Assembly (NCBI RefSeq): GCF_014066305.1
Contig: NW_023501196.1
Span: forward strand, 1-12,836
DNA from: Letharia columbiana
Lineage: Eukaryota > Ascomycota > Lecanoromycetes > Lecanorales > Parmeliaceae
DNA: 12,836 nt
Direction: 5' to 3'
Shown here: positions 1 through 8,868 of the stretch, piece by piece
How positions within the stretch are numbered: position 1 is the stretch's first letter
Layout of the letters: the number at the start of each line of letters is the position of its first letter
The notes under the pieces: model-generated
Told to the model about the DNA's origin: nothing
What the model saw: only the letters and a program-made list of their open reading frames with translations
Database searches by the model: none
Program-made: the position numbers and the translations under genes

Positions 1-1155
1 AATAATTAGACGCTAATATACGATTTTATTAAATAATTAAATACTCGATAATAATTATCTTTTCATTTTAATATCGTTGAATCGCTCTTAATTAGAGCTA
101 TAAATTATTAACTCTAAATATTTTTATTTATTATAAATTCGTTATTAGCGTTAAGATTTTAAATAGAGATATTAAAATACTCGCTTATTTTTTATATTGC
201 CTATAACTTTTCAAATATTAATAGTAAAAATATAAATTTAAATATTATTATTAATTATTTTTTTTATAGAGTTTAGCGATATAATAAAAAAAAGATATTT
301 TAAGAATTTAAAAAAGTAATAACGATATAACTCGAACTTTCGATCTTATTTACTTAAAAATTAAAAAAAATTTCTTATTTATAATACGATTATAGATTAG
401 ATAGCTATATCGTAAGTAAAGAATAAAATAATTTTATCTATTTTATTATATAAAGAAATAAATTATTTAATATATTAATAATTTCTTTAATATAAGATAA
501 TAAGTATTATTTTAATAGATTATAACTCTAAAATTACGCGATTATTAAATTTTAAATTTTATTAAAAATTGCTAATTAAGTATAACTAAATTTTTTTTTA
601 AGTTTCTTAAATATATTTTATATATAGGGCGAAATAAATTTCTAAGTAAAGGGTTTCTCTTCGCGCGAAAAGTAATCGATACGTATATAGAAATTTATTA
701 TTTTAAATAACGAATATAGAAGCAAATCTATTTAAAAAATATACGTTAAAATTCTAAGATTCTTAAGTTTTTTTATATATTTTTTTTAAATTTTTTATTT
801 TAAATAATAAAAAAAATTAATTAAATATTTAATTTTATTTTAAATATCTTAATTCTAAATAGATTAATTCTAGGGTTATTTATAAAATTTTAATTTTTAT
901 ATATAATATCAACTAAGTAGTACTATTATTTTTTTCAATTTTTAAATTATATTAATTATTCGTTACGGGGAATAAAATTATAATATAAAGTTCTCTTAGT
1001 ATCGATGAGTTAAGAAAACGACTTTATATATAGACTTTAACATTTTTTAAAAAATAACTATAAGATTAAATTTCGTAAGATAAGGGGCGCTATATAGCCC
1101 TAGCTTAGAGCTATTTAAATCTAAATAAATAAAGAAATTCTATTAGAAAAAAAAG
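1..1155. other. RIP-mutated DNA with no recognisable gene
   Basis: AT-rich and stop-ridden in all frames. A slightly less degraded patch lies at about 960-1110, with short G/C runs and a quasi-palindrome at 1084-1099 whose core is the self-complementary GCTATATAGC. I could not assign an element type. Confidence 0.6.
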
Positions 1156-1240
1156 CGTATTTTATTTAAATATAAAAGTTATAATGAAATACGCCTCCGC
1201 GCTAAGAGCTATTCTAATGAAATACGGCCGTATTTTATTA
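1156..1240. repeat. Cluster of four short inverted/direct copies forming two palindromes
   Basis: Four versions of one 12-13 bp word alternate in orientation: CGTATTTTATTT at 1156-1167, TAATGAAATACG at 1182-1193, TAATGAAATACGG at 1215-1227, and CCGTATTTTATTA at 1228-1240. The last two abut to make a 26-bp palindrome with a single mismatched pair. That mismatch is exactly a C-to-T change in a CpA context, as RIP would make, and the inner 16 bp (1220-1235) are perfectly self-complementary. The arrangement resembles terminal inverted repeats of small DNA elements meeting end to end; that reading is inference. Confidence 0.6.
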
Positions 1241-1261
1241 TACTTTATTTAATAGATCTAT

Positions 1262-1343
1262 GAAATAATCTATTATTACTTATAATATTATTATTAAGAT
1301 TAAATAATCTATTATTATCGAAGATTAAAATAATCTATTATTA
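1262..1343 (+). repeat. Short tandem repeat, three copies of a 16-bp core
   Basis: The core AAATAATCTATTATTA occurs at 1263-1278, 1302-1317 and 1328-1343. The last two copies sit in a 26-bp period that also shares the leading AAGATTA. Copies differ by single bases. This is a minisatellite-like array inside the RIP block with no evident function. Confidence 0.6.
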
Positions 1344-2130
1344 AAAGTTATATACTAGCTTTATTTCTTATTAACGTAAATTAAGTAGCTTTTATAATTA
1401 TAGAAGAGTATTAAAATACTAAGTCTTCGGTATCTTTATAGTTTAATAATTAAATTTTTAGCCTTTACGTATTTTAGTTACTATAGTTTTTTAATCGTCT
1501 AAGAAATTTTATACTATATTTAAATCTTAATCTCGAAGAGATTTTAGAGAATTAATTCGTTCGTTTTATATATTATATATTTAAAATTCTAATAAAATAT
1601 AATAATTCGATTAATTAAGTAATAATATATTAAAGAGGTAGAGATAGCTTTAAAATAGCTCGCTTCTAATTAAAGCTATCTCGAAATTTATTAATACTAT
1701 TATATATCTAGAGATAAATATCTTATATTAGCTAAATTATTAATAATACGGAATTAAGATATTTAATATTACGAGCGTTATACTTAATAAACTTTTTAAT
1801 TAAATAAAATAGCTATTAAAGTAAGATATTCGATCTATAGATTTTAATATCTGCGATTATTATTTATATAATTCGATATCTTAGTTACTTATTTAATATA
1901 TTTATATTAAGATTAGTAGTTTTAATAATTAAAAATCTATAACTAAGATTAATTTACTATATTTCATTTTATAATCTTAGCGATCTTAATATTATTATAA
2001 AAAGACGCTAATAGAACTTTAAAATGAAATTAAGTTAAAACTATTATTTTTTAAATAAGTCTATTAAATAGGTAATTCGTTTTTATAGCGATTCGAATTT
2101 CTTCGTTTAGTATTTAATCTTTATAACTTA
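1344..2130. other. RIP-mutated DNA; one perfect hairpin, no intact gene
   Basis: No intact gene. A 12-bp perfect inverted repeat lies at 1641-1652 and 1671-1682 (GAGATAGCTTTA / TAAAGCTATCTC, 18-bp loop). An imperfect inverted pair around ATTTCATTTTA lies at about 1965-1978 and 2016-2028. On the minus strand, about 1900 down to 1440 can be read as a long frame whose stops are all TAA or TAG, so it may be an element-coding remnant. That test is weak in DNA this AT-rich. Confidence 0.4.
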
Positions 2131-2590
2131 TATTATATTAATATATATAAAAGAATAAGAATAGAGCAAAATTAGCAAATCTTAAATCTTATAAATATAG
2201 CTATTAATTAATTCTTTATATATATTTTTACGCTTATTAATTAGATACTATAAATAAATAAATTAATATTCGTAATCTATTAAAATCTCGCTCTCTTATA
2301 TCTCTCATTATTAAAAAATAGATATATATTATTTATAATAGTAAAAACTTTTTTATTTTCTATTAAAATTTTGAGATTTTAAATTTTAAATTTTAAATCG
2401 CTATTTACGCTTTTCGAATTTTTAAGAAATTTAAAAATCTATCTTATAATTATCTAAAGCGTAAGAAATTTAAATATCGCTTATTAAATTTTATATTTAT
2501 TAAATCTCGCTTTATCTATTTACTCGATAGCTCTAATTTATAAAAAAAAATATAAATTTAATTTATAAGTCTTTACTCGTTAAAATATAA
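2131..2590 (+). repeat. Long direct repeat, copy A (possible degenerate LTR)
   Basis: This segment reappears in the same orientation at about 7249-7700, offset by roughly 5.11 kb. Shared landmarks in the same order are TATTAATATATATAAAAGAA near the left end, AATTAATATTCGTAA, ACTTTTTTATTTTCTATTAA, CGAATTTTTAAGAA, AAAGCGTAAGAAATT, ATATCGCTTATTAAA, and TCTTTACTCGT at the right end (2570-2580). The two copies look about four-fifths identical by eye, with differences mostly of RIP type plus small indels. Two such copies bracketing about 4.7 kb fit the long terminal repeats of a dead LTR retrotransposon. No primer-binding site, polypurine tract or target-site duplication can be recognised, so any dispersed repeat remains possible. 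Confidence 0.6.
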
Positions 2591-5563
2591 TATAATAAAT
2601 TAATATTTTATATTATATTATATCTTTTTAATTAGTAATTAAAATAGAATAGAATAAAAGAGTAAGATAGAGTTTAAGAGAAGAATAAATATAAAATTTA
2701 TTAAGCTTATTTAACGACGTTAAAATAAATATATAATTAAAGATAATTATAAAATTTTATCTTTATAATATTTAAAGATTTAAAATTTAAAATATTTTTT
2801 TATATTATACATTTTAAAAAAAGAATAGAGACGCTTATAATTTTAATTATTCTTTTAATTATTACTATTAATAAAAAGATAAATAACTATATTAAATTAC
2901 TCTTTATATTCTCTCTCTTAATAAAAAGAATAAATATATTCTATTTATCTTAATCGAATTATTTTAGAAATATAGAAATTTTAATTAAGATATCTTATAT
3001 ATATATTATATTATAATATAATATTATAAATATATTATATTATAAGATATATTATTAAGATTTTAAATTTATATTAGAAAAGTAATATAATATTTAACTT
3101 TATTTATATTATATTCGAATACGATATAATATTACTTAATATAAAATATCTTATAAAATATATTATATCTTTTTAACTAGTATATATTATATAGTCTTAT
3201 TATCGAGTTATAAAATTATATAAATTATTTTAAAAAATAAAATAAAATAAAAATCGCTATTAACTTTAAATTTCTATTTTATTTTAAAGAACTAATTATT
3301 TTAAATAGAATTACTACTATTAATAAATATAAATAAATTAAAAATCTTAATTAACTTCTTCTTTAAATAATTAAATATATATTTTTCTTTAATTAAAAAT
3401 AATTATAAATTCTTTATAAACTATAAATTAAGATTATTAACTTTCTATTATAAGAAAATTATATTCTTTTAAAAGTTCTTAATTAGTTAATATATCTTTT
3501 TAATTAATTTATAAATTTAATATAAATCGTTTATAGCTTAATTCTTCTCTATTATAATAATATAATATCGAATAATAATCTTTTAGAAATTATTTTATTT
3601 CTAATAAATATTATTTAATATAAGTATAAAATTATTAAAATTATTTAATCTAATATTATAATTATAGATTATTAATAATATCTTAAAATATATCTATCGA
3701 GTTTATCCTATTAGAGATATTATTTAATAGAATTAATATTTATTAAAATATAATTTACTCTAATAGAATCTTAATTTAATTTATTCTTTTAATATTAGAC
3801 TTTATTATAAAAAAAAAGAAAGAAAGATTCGATATAAAGTAAAGAGAAGTTTAAATATTTTAAAAGAATAAATATTAAAGATATTAGATATATTAGAGAA
3901 TAATAAAATCTCTTTAAAATATATCGAAATTATTTAATATTAAGAATAAAAAATTTTACTATAAAGTTTAAGATAAGATTATTTCTTTATAAGAATTTAA
4001 TATATTTATTTCTTAATTATTTAAAATATTAAGAAAATTATAAATATTTTAAATAGTAATCTTTTAAGTATACTTATTCTACTTAAAGAGTCTCTTATCT
4101 TATAAAGAAGTTATATATAAAAAAGTTTTAAAGAATAATATCTTTAATTAATTATAACTCGATTATTTCTTATCTAATTAAAGTCTCGTTAAAATTTTAA
4201 ATATTATAATATATAAAGTTATAAATAATACTATTAATATATATTTTAAATATAGAAATATAAGATAATATTAACTATTTCTTTTAATTTATTAGCTATA
4301 TAAATAGTCTAATATCTTCTTTATCTCTTAACTATTATTTATTAAAACTATTTCGCTATCTTATTTAAACTCTTTAAAATTAATTTATCTATTTAATAAA
4401 CTTATCTAGAAATATAATAACTTAATTTAATTTCTTACTAAAGTCTTTATTAATATATTACTTTAAATTTATTTACTAATATAAATAAAATAAGTAAGTT
4501 AATTATAATTATAATATTAATATTAATATAAATATAATATTAATATAAATATATTAAATAAGATAATTTAAATATCGAATTATATAGATAAAAGAAAGAT
4601 ATTAAATAGTAATAAATAACTTTATTAAGATATATTAAACTCGAATAAATTAGAGAGTTAAGTAATATATTAAGAATATAAAATATACTCGTAATAGCTA
4701 TTATTAATAGTAAATTAAATTTAATCTCTTAATCTATCTATACTTAGTTTATAACTTTTATATATACTTTTTACTCTTAATAGTTTAATTAAAAATAAGA
4801 TTTATTTATATATAATATCGACTATAACTCTCTAATAAAGATTTCTATATCTTTAAAAGTCTACTCTATATCTATTTAATAGCTATTATATATTAATTAG
4901 ATCTTAACTTATTAATTATAATAGATATAAATTTATAATTCGATATATTAGAGAAGTTAAGAGATTTTAAGAAAATATATATTTATATATAAGTATATAA
5001 TCGAATTCTTCGATTATAATAAATAATTAATTATATATAAATAAAAATTAAATAATAAAACGCGTTAAATCGAGAGTTAACGCGTTCTTTTTAAAGAATT
5101 CAATATTATTAATATAATAGCGAGTTTTATCTCTCTTAATCGAATAATATCTCTCTATCTTATTAATTAATAACTTTTTTCTAAATATTATAAATATCTA
5201 ACTTCGATTATAGATAAGTTAACTCGTTTATAAGAATTATATAAAGATTTTTTTTTTTTAAAAAAGAGATTAGATAAGAGAATTAAATTTAATATATTTA
5301 AAAAATATCTTTTTAATAGCGAAGTTAGCGAGTAATAAGTAATAGTTATATATCTCTTAATTAATTATCGACGTATAAATAAATCTTAATTAAATCTTAT
5401 ATCTCTATAGAAATTAAAGCGAGCTCTTAACTTCGATTTAATAAATATTATTATTCTCTCTTTTATATAATAATATATAATAAGATATTAGATATTTAAA
5501 TATATATAAAATAAGTAAAGGCCTATAAATTAAATTTATAAAGTTAAATTTTTCTAAGTTAAA
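2591..5563. other. RIP-mutated interior between the long repeats; no recoverable gene
   Basis: About 3 kb of extreme AT richness (60-bp lines with two or three G/C occur near 3000). I looked for degenerate reverse transcriptase, integrase and transposase motifs in both orientations and found none I would defend. If the flanking repeats are LTRs this would be the body of the element. Near 3000-3060 the sequence is almost pure A/T with local palindromes. The only crisp structure is the hairpin at 5059-5086. Confidence 0.5.
5059..5086. repeat. Perfect 10-bp inverted repeat with CGCG stems
   Basis: AACGCGTTAA at 5059-5068 and its exact complement TTAACGCGTT at 5077-5086 flank an 8-base loop. It stands out because the stems hold CpG pairs, which this RIP regime spares. 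It could be a fragment of an element end or chance; no function is inferred. Confidence 0.5.
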
Positions 5564-6810
5564 TCAATTTTTATTTAATTCTAAGTTAAATCGAACTCTA
5601 ATCGCTTACTATACGTTTTTAATCTATATATAAATATATATATATAAAGAGAGACGCGCTAAGATTTAATTAGAAAGATATATCGAGTATAAAGAATTAA
5701 TCTATAATAATTAGTTATAAAAAATAAGAAAAATATTATATTCTTATAGTAAGAAGTATCGAAATATTCGAAATTAGAAATTAATAAAGATAACATATTA
5801 ATTAGTAATATAAATCTTATAATATCTTCTATCGTAGTAAAATCTTTCGAATAATAAAATAGCTATTGGTAAGATATCGAATAATTTTAATTCATTTAAA
5901 TATATATTATTCGATATTTCTTCTATAGAGACTTAATTAACTATAATCGTCGTAGTAGATTCTTCTCTTATAACGTTATTATAGTAATATATTATATTAA
6001 TATAATAGAGATAATATACTAAGTTATAGTAGTATTCTTCGCTTATTAAGTAATAATTTAATATAAAATCGTAAAGAGTATATAACGTAAAATCTTAAAG
6101 AGCTAAGTTATATTCTTAATAATAGTAGTCTTATTATCGCTTAATTTCTTCGTAATATTCTTTAGTATTTTCTAGTTTCTCTATATTTTTATTATATCTT
6201 CTCTTATTACTAGCTAAGTAAATTAATATAAGATTATAAAGTATATTTATTATATTACTAATATATAGTATACTATCTTAAAGCTATTTTCTTAATAGTA
6301 TTCTTTATTCTTCGTAATATTCTTTATATTTATCTATTATAGTTTCTTCTCTTATTTCTTAATAAATAGTAGAGATAATAGATTAAGTTATAGTAATATT
6401 CTTGCTTATTAAGTAATAATTTAATATGAAATTATAGAGAGTATATAACGTAGGATCTTAAAGAGCTAAGCCGTGTTTTTAATATTAAGAGTCTTATTAT
6501 CGCTTAATTTCTTCGTAGTATTCTTCGTATTCGTCTACTATATTAACTTCTCTTATACTAGCTAAATAAATTAATATAAGATTATAGAGAGTAGATTTAT
6601 TATATTACTACTACTAATAACTATCTTCGTAATATTCTTTATAGTATTCTTCGTATTCGTCTATTATAGATTCTTCTCTTATTTAATTAAGTACGAGGGT
6701 ATCGAGAGTAAATATATTTATATTAATGAAATTAATAGAATTAATAAAATTAATAGAATTAATAGAATAATTATATAAATAGATAAAAGAATTATTATTC
6801 GATCTCGAAC
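5564..6810 (-). pseudogene. Dead reading frame with repeated acidic/Tyr-rich modules (RIP relic)
   Basis: One minus-strand frame can be followed from about 6810 down to TGA at 5563-5565, interrupted only by TAA and TAG, the stops RIP makes from CAA, CAG and TGG. It encodes repeated modules. The motif read directly as DEYEEYY recurs at about 6663 and 6537, and in altered form near 6342 and 6176, usually following an I-R-E-E-S/T-type lead. The segments at about 6493-6540 and 6130-6177 match at an offset of 363 bp. The I-R-E-E lead recurs at offsets of 327 and 384 bp. All these offsets are multiples of three, as expected if selection once kept the frame. A 9-bp array at 6723-6767 lies in the same frame (Ile-Asn-Ser/Phe units). 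I do not recognise the family; it may be an accessory protein of a transposon or a captured host gene. True ends are unknown. Confidence 0.45.
6723..6767 (+). repeat. 9-bp tandem repeat, five units
   Basis: Five consecutive units: TTAATGAAA, TTAATAGAA, TTAATAAAA, TTAATAGAA, TTAATAGAA. Unit differences are G-to-A changes, including TpG to TpA. On the minus strand it encodes a tripeptide array in the same frame as the relic reading frame, which supports that frame having been coding. Confidence 0.75.
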
Positions 6811-6998
6811 GCGTTTAATATAACTATTATATTTAAATATTAATTTTATCTATTAATAGTAGATTAAACTTTATAATTTTTATATCGTTAGAAAGCGTAA
6901 ACTAAGCTCTATAATTTACGAAATTATAAAGTAATAGTATTCTTAGAGAGCTAATTATTTTAGAGTGTAAGACTTCTATATATAGATTTTTATAAATT

Positions 6999-7137
6999 TT
7001 TAATAATTACGAACGCTAATTTATTTACTCGCGATATCTAATTAAAAAGCGTAGATCTAACGAATTTATAATTAACTATATATATAAATTTAAGATTTTC
7101 TAGTTTAGCTCTATCTTATTCTTTATATATATTAATA
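6999..7137 (-). repeat. Inverted partial copy (B) of the long repeat
   Basis: Read on the minus strand from 7137, this matches the start of copy C: CTATTAATATATATAAAGAA, then TAAGATAGAG, AAATCTTAAATTTATATATA, TAGTTAATTA, CTTTTTAATTAGAT and TTCGTAA follow in the same order as in 7249-7400. Similarity fades beyond about 140 bp. Copies B and C therefore form a large inverted repeat with a spacer of about 110 bp (7138-7248). Confidence 0.65.
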
Positions 7138-7248
7138 GAGAGATTAAAGCTTAACTTTAAAAATATTAAGAAAAAGACTTTAAGAGTATATTATAGAGTA
7201 TAATAATATCTAATTATAATAAGAGCTTTAAAAAAATTTAATATAATA

Positions 7249-7700
7249 TATATTAATATATATAAAAGAATAAGATAGAGTTAAATTTAAAAATCTTAAA
7301 TTTATATATATAGTTAATTATTAATTTAAGTTCTCTATACTTTTTAATTAGATTAACTAAGTTATTATAAATAAATAAATTAATATTCGTAACTATTAAA
7401 ATCTTATTCTTTCGCGTCTTTCTTATTAAAAAAATAGATATATATTATTAATATATAGAATAACTTTTTTATTTTCTATTAAAATTTTAAATTTTTTTTT
7501 AAAAATTTTAAAACGCTATTTATACTTTCCGAATTTTTAAGAATTTTAAAATTTAATCTTATAATTATTAAAGCGTAAGAAATTCAAATATCGCTTATTA
7601 AAGTTCGCTTATTAAAGATCGCTTATCTACTTACTTAATAGTTCTAATTAAAAAAAAAATTATAAAAAATAATTTATAGATCTTTACTCGTAATCTATCG
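7249..7700 (+). repeat. Long direct repeat, copy C (possible degenerate LTR)
   Basis: Same-orientation partner of 2131-2590. Anchors include TATTAATATATATAAAAGAA at 7251, AATTAATATTCGTAA at about 7379, CGAATTTTTAAGAA at about 7530, AAAGCGTAAGAAATT at about 7570, and TCTTTACTCGT at 7681-7691. An extra CGCTTATTAAAG unit is present near 7594-7625. It lies close to the right edge of the RIP block, as a terminal repeat of the outermost element would. Confidence 0.6.
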
Positions 7701-8007
7701 TATTTTAAATAAAGTATAAATATTAAATATAGCTATAAAATCGAGTAGATAAAAACGATTATACTTTAAGCTATATCTTTTAATAAGAAGGAATATAAAT
7801 AGAGATACGACTCTTCGATATAGGAATTATATATATATATATATATATTTCTTCGTTATAATCTATATATATATAAATATAAAATAGATATCTAGTTATA
7901 TTTATAAGTAAGTTATTTAAGTAAACTACTATAGTAGATTTAATAAATTATCGAATTATACTCTAAGTAATTAATTCTTATTAAATTATATTTTAAATTT
8001 TAATATA
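7701..8007. other. RIP-mutated DNA with an (AT)n run; no gene
   Basis: Contains an uninterrupted AT dinucleotide run at about 7829-7848 and otherwise nondescript RIP-type sequence leading to the edge of the block. Nothing else recognised. Confidence 0.6.
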
Positions 8008-8346
8008 GAAGTATAATCTAGTAATTAGAAGTATGATTCGATAAGGATTTATAGTTTCGAGGTATGATTGGATAATTAGCCGTAGTAAGTACCCTCTAGT
8101 CCAACTAGATTCTCGAGGAACATGGAGAAGGAAGCTTTCTACGTTAGGTCTACGTATCATAACCTCGTAAAACAAAGCATCAAGATTCATAAGCTCGCGT
8201 GAAGTCCGCTGCGCCCACAGAAAGAAGTCTTGGCGCTCGGATCGGTTGGCTAGCCCGATTGAGAAACTTGGAAAGGCCTGCACAAACAAATCAAAAGCCT
8301 CATCTCGCAGGGGACGTTGAAACAACAAAGGTTCCGCGCATACAGT
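7993..8346 (-). pseudogene. Truncated open frame of unknown origin at the RIP edge
   Basis: From about 8346 down to 8090 the minus strand reads through as a plausible protein segment of normal composition, containing F-Q-R-P-L-R-D-E-A-F-D-L-F near the start, then W-A-Q-R-T-S-R-E-L and F-L-L-H-V-P-R-E. It then runs into AT-rich sequence and ends at a stop near 7993. There is no ATG start; it begins just after an in-frame TGA at 8347-8349. A possible splice acceptor (TTTGTGCAG before GCC) lies inside it. I do not recognise a family. It could be the remaining exon of a gene whose 3' part was consumed by repeat insertion and RIP, or a chance open frame. Confidence 0.25.
8008..8076 (+). repeat. 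Three related ~18-bp units spanning the RIP edge
   Basis: Units begin at 8008 (GAAGTATAATCTAGTAATT), 8028 (GAAGTATGATTCGATAAG) and 8059 (GAGGTATGATTGGATAAT). The first, on the AT-rich side, has TATAAT where the other two have TATGAT. This is a TpG-to-TpA difference consistent with RIP having reached the first unit and spared the others. Confidence 0.5.
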
Positions 8347-8757
8347 TCAAGCTCGGCACATGGTCTCGGCCAGATAAAGCCTTTCCGTCGGGCGACGGTG
8401 CGGCTGGAAATGTCAAAATACCAACCCAGTCAACCCCAGCATAGCCATTATCGTAAAATTAGCTATTATACTGACTACCAACCTGACTGGCAGCGTGCTT
8501 ATCATTGAACCTTTAATTAATTCTTGTCCATGTGCGCTCGGGTGGCTAGCTTCGAGCAACAGGCAAGGTCGAGCCGCAGTCCTGGATTAGGTACCGCACT
8601 GCAATTTCAGACCAACAATCTTCATCTCCAAGTTCGATTGGCTAAACAGATTTGGAGACTGCTAAAACGTTAGAAGTGAATTGTTTCCAAACTCGAGGGA
8701 TGTCACACTTGGTGGCGCGATGGATAAATTTGATTGTCAAAAGGGGGGGAGGGGATG
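8347..8757. other. Intergenic region between the RIP block and the OST-alpha family gene
   Basis: About 410 bp of normal composition with no gene I can support. A 30-codon minus-strand frame with a hydrophobic run starts near 8506 and a short plus frame overlaps it, but neither has coding support. A purine/G-rich run (8740-8754) immediately precedes the TATA-like element. Confidence 0.5.
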
Positions 8758-8763
8758 TATAAG
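8758..8763 (+). promoter_or_regulatory. TATA-like element of the OST-alpha family gene
   Basis: TATAAG lies 106 bp upstream of the ATG at 8869 and is followed by pyrimidine-rich DNA typical of fungal 5' leaders. An in-frame ATG at 8755 overlaps this box, so it would lie upstream of a start site placed about 30 bp downstream. This favours 8869 as the start codon. Confidence 0.4.
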
Positions 8764-8868
8764 AAGCCGCTTCGGTCTCTGACCATTCCATCTGCGCACC
8801 ATCCTTCTCCAACCATTCTAGCTGTACTCCTCCTTTTTCTCCCCACCTTGCATTATCGGCCGACAATC

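Larger units (their letters stand above)
1..8076. other. RIP-degraded AT-rich block (AT-isochore), continuing off the left edge
   Basis: Seen: nearly every C is followed by G or T, and CpA/TpG are almost absent on both strands, leaving roughly 30 by hand tally over 8 kb. TpA is in large excess. A sampled line (6001-6060) has 11 G+C in 60 and no CpA or TpG. Known: RIP in Pezizomycotina converts CpA to TpA in duplicated DNA on both strands, destroying transposons and leaving AT-isochores. CpG is retained here, so general methyl-CpG decay is not the cause. Inferred: the block is a pile of inactivated mobile elements, probably heterochromatic. It contains repeated segments (listed separately), as RIP requires. 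No frame is open for a useful length except through TAA/TAG codons. The right edge is sharp: normal CpA/TpG frequency returns between about 8035 and 8095. Confidence 0.95.

Noticed and set aside
2591..5563. CRISPR-like or phage-like repeats suggested by recurrent short AT words
   Set aside because: Spacing is irregular, the words are simple A/T, and the window is fungal; composition explains them.
2591..5563. Degenerate reverse transcriptase or transposase
   Set aside because: Searched by eye in both orientations; possible motif fragments were no better than expected in such biased sequence.
1..8076. Mitochondrial or organelle origin of the AT-rich block
   Set aside because: Specific CpA/TpG loss with CpG kept, internal repeats, and physical continuity with intron-containing nuclear genes indicate RIP instead.
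8199..8444. Plus-strand open frame of about 80 codons
   Set aside because: It overlaps the minus-strand frame, starts at a non-ATG codon, and shows no motif or coding signal.
8407..8506. Minus-strand 30-codon frame starting MISTLPV with a hydrophobic run, considered as a small secreted or effector-like protein
   Set aside because: It ends after about 30 codons. Joining it to downstream open sequence would need an intron of only about 22 nt, and there is no cysteine pattern.
8856..8864. CGGCCG as a Zn2Cys6 binding site near the OST-alpha family start codon
   Set aside because: A single 6-bp match in the leader just before the ATG; too weak to suggest regulation by the neighbouring factor.
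8755..8868. N-terminal extension of the OST-alpha family protein from an in-frame ATG at 8755
   Set aside because: The ATG overlaps a TATA-like element and the added 38 residues do not resemble family N-termini. The start at 8869 fits better.
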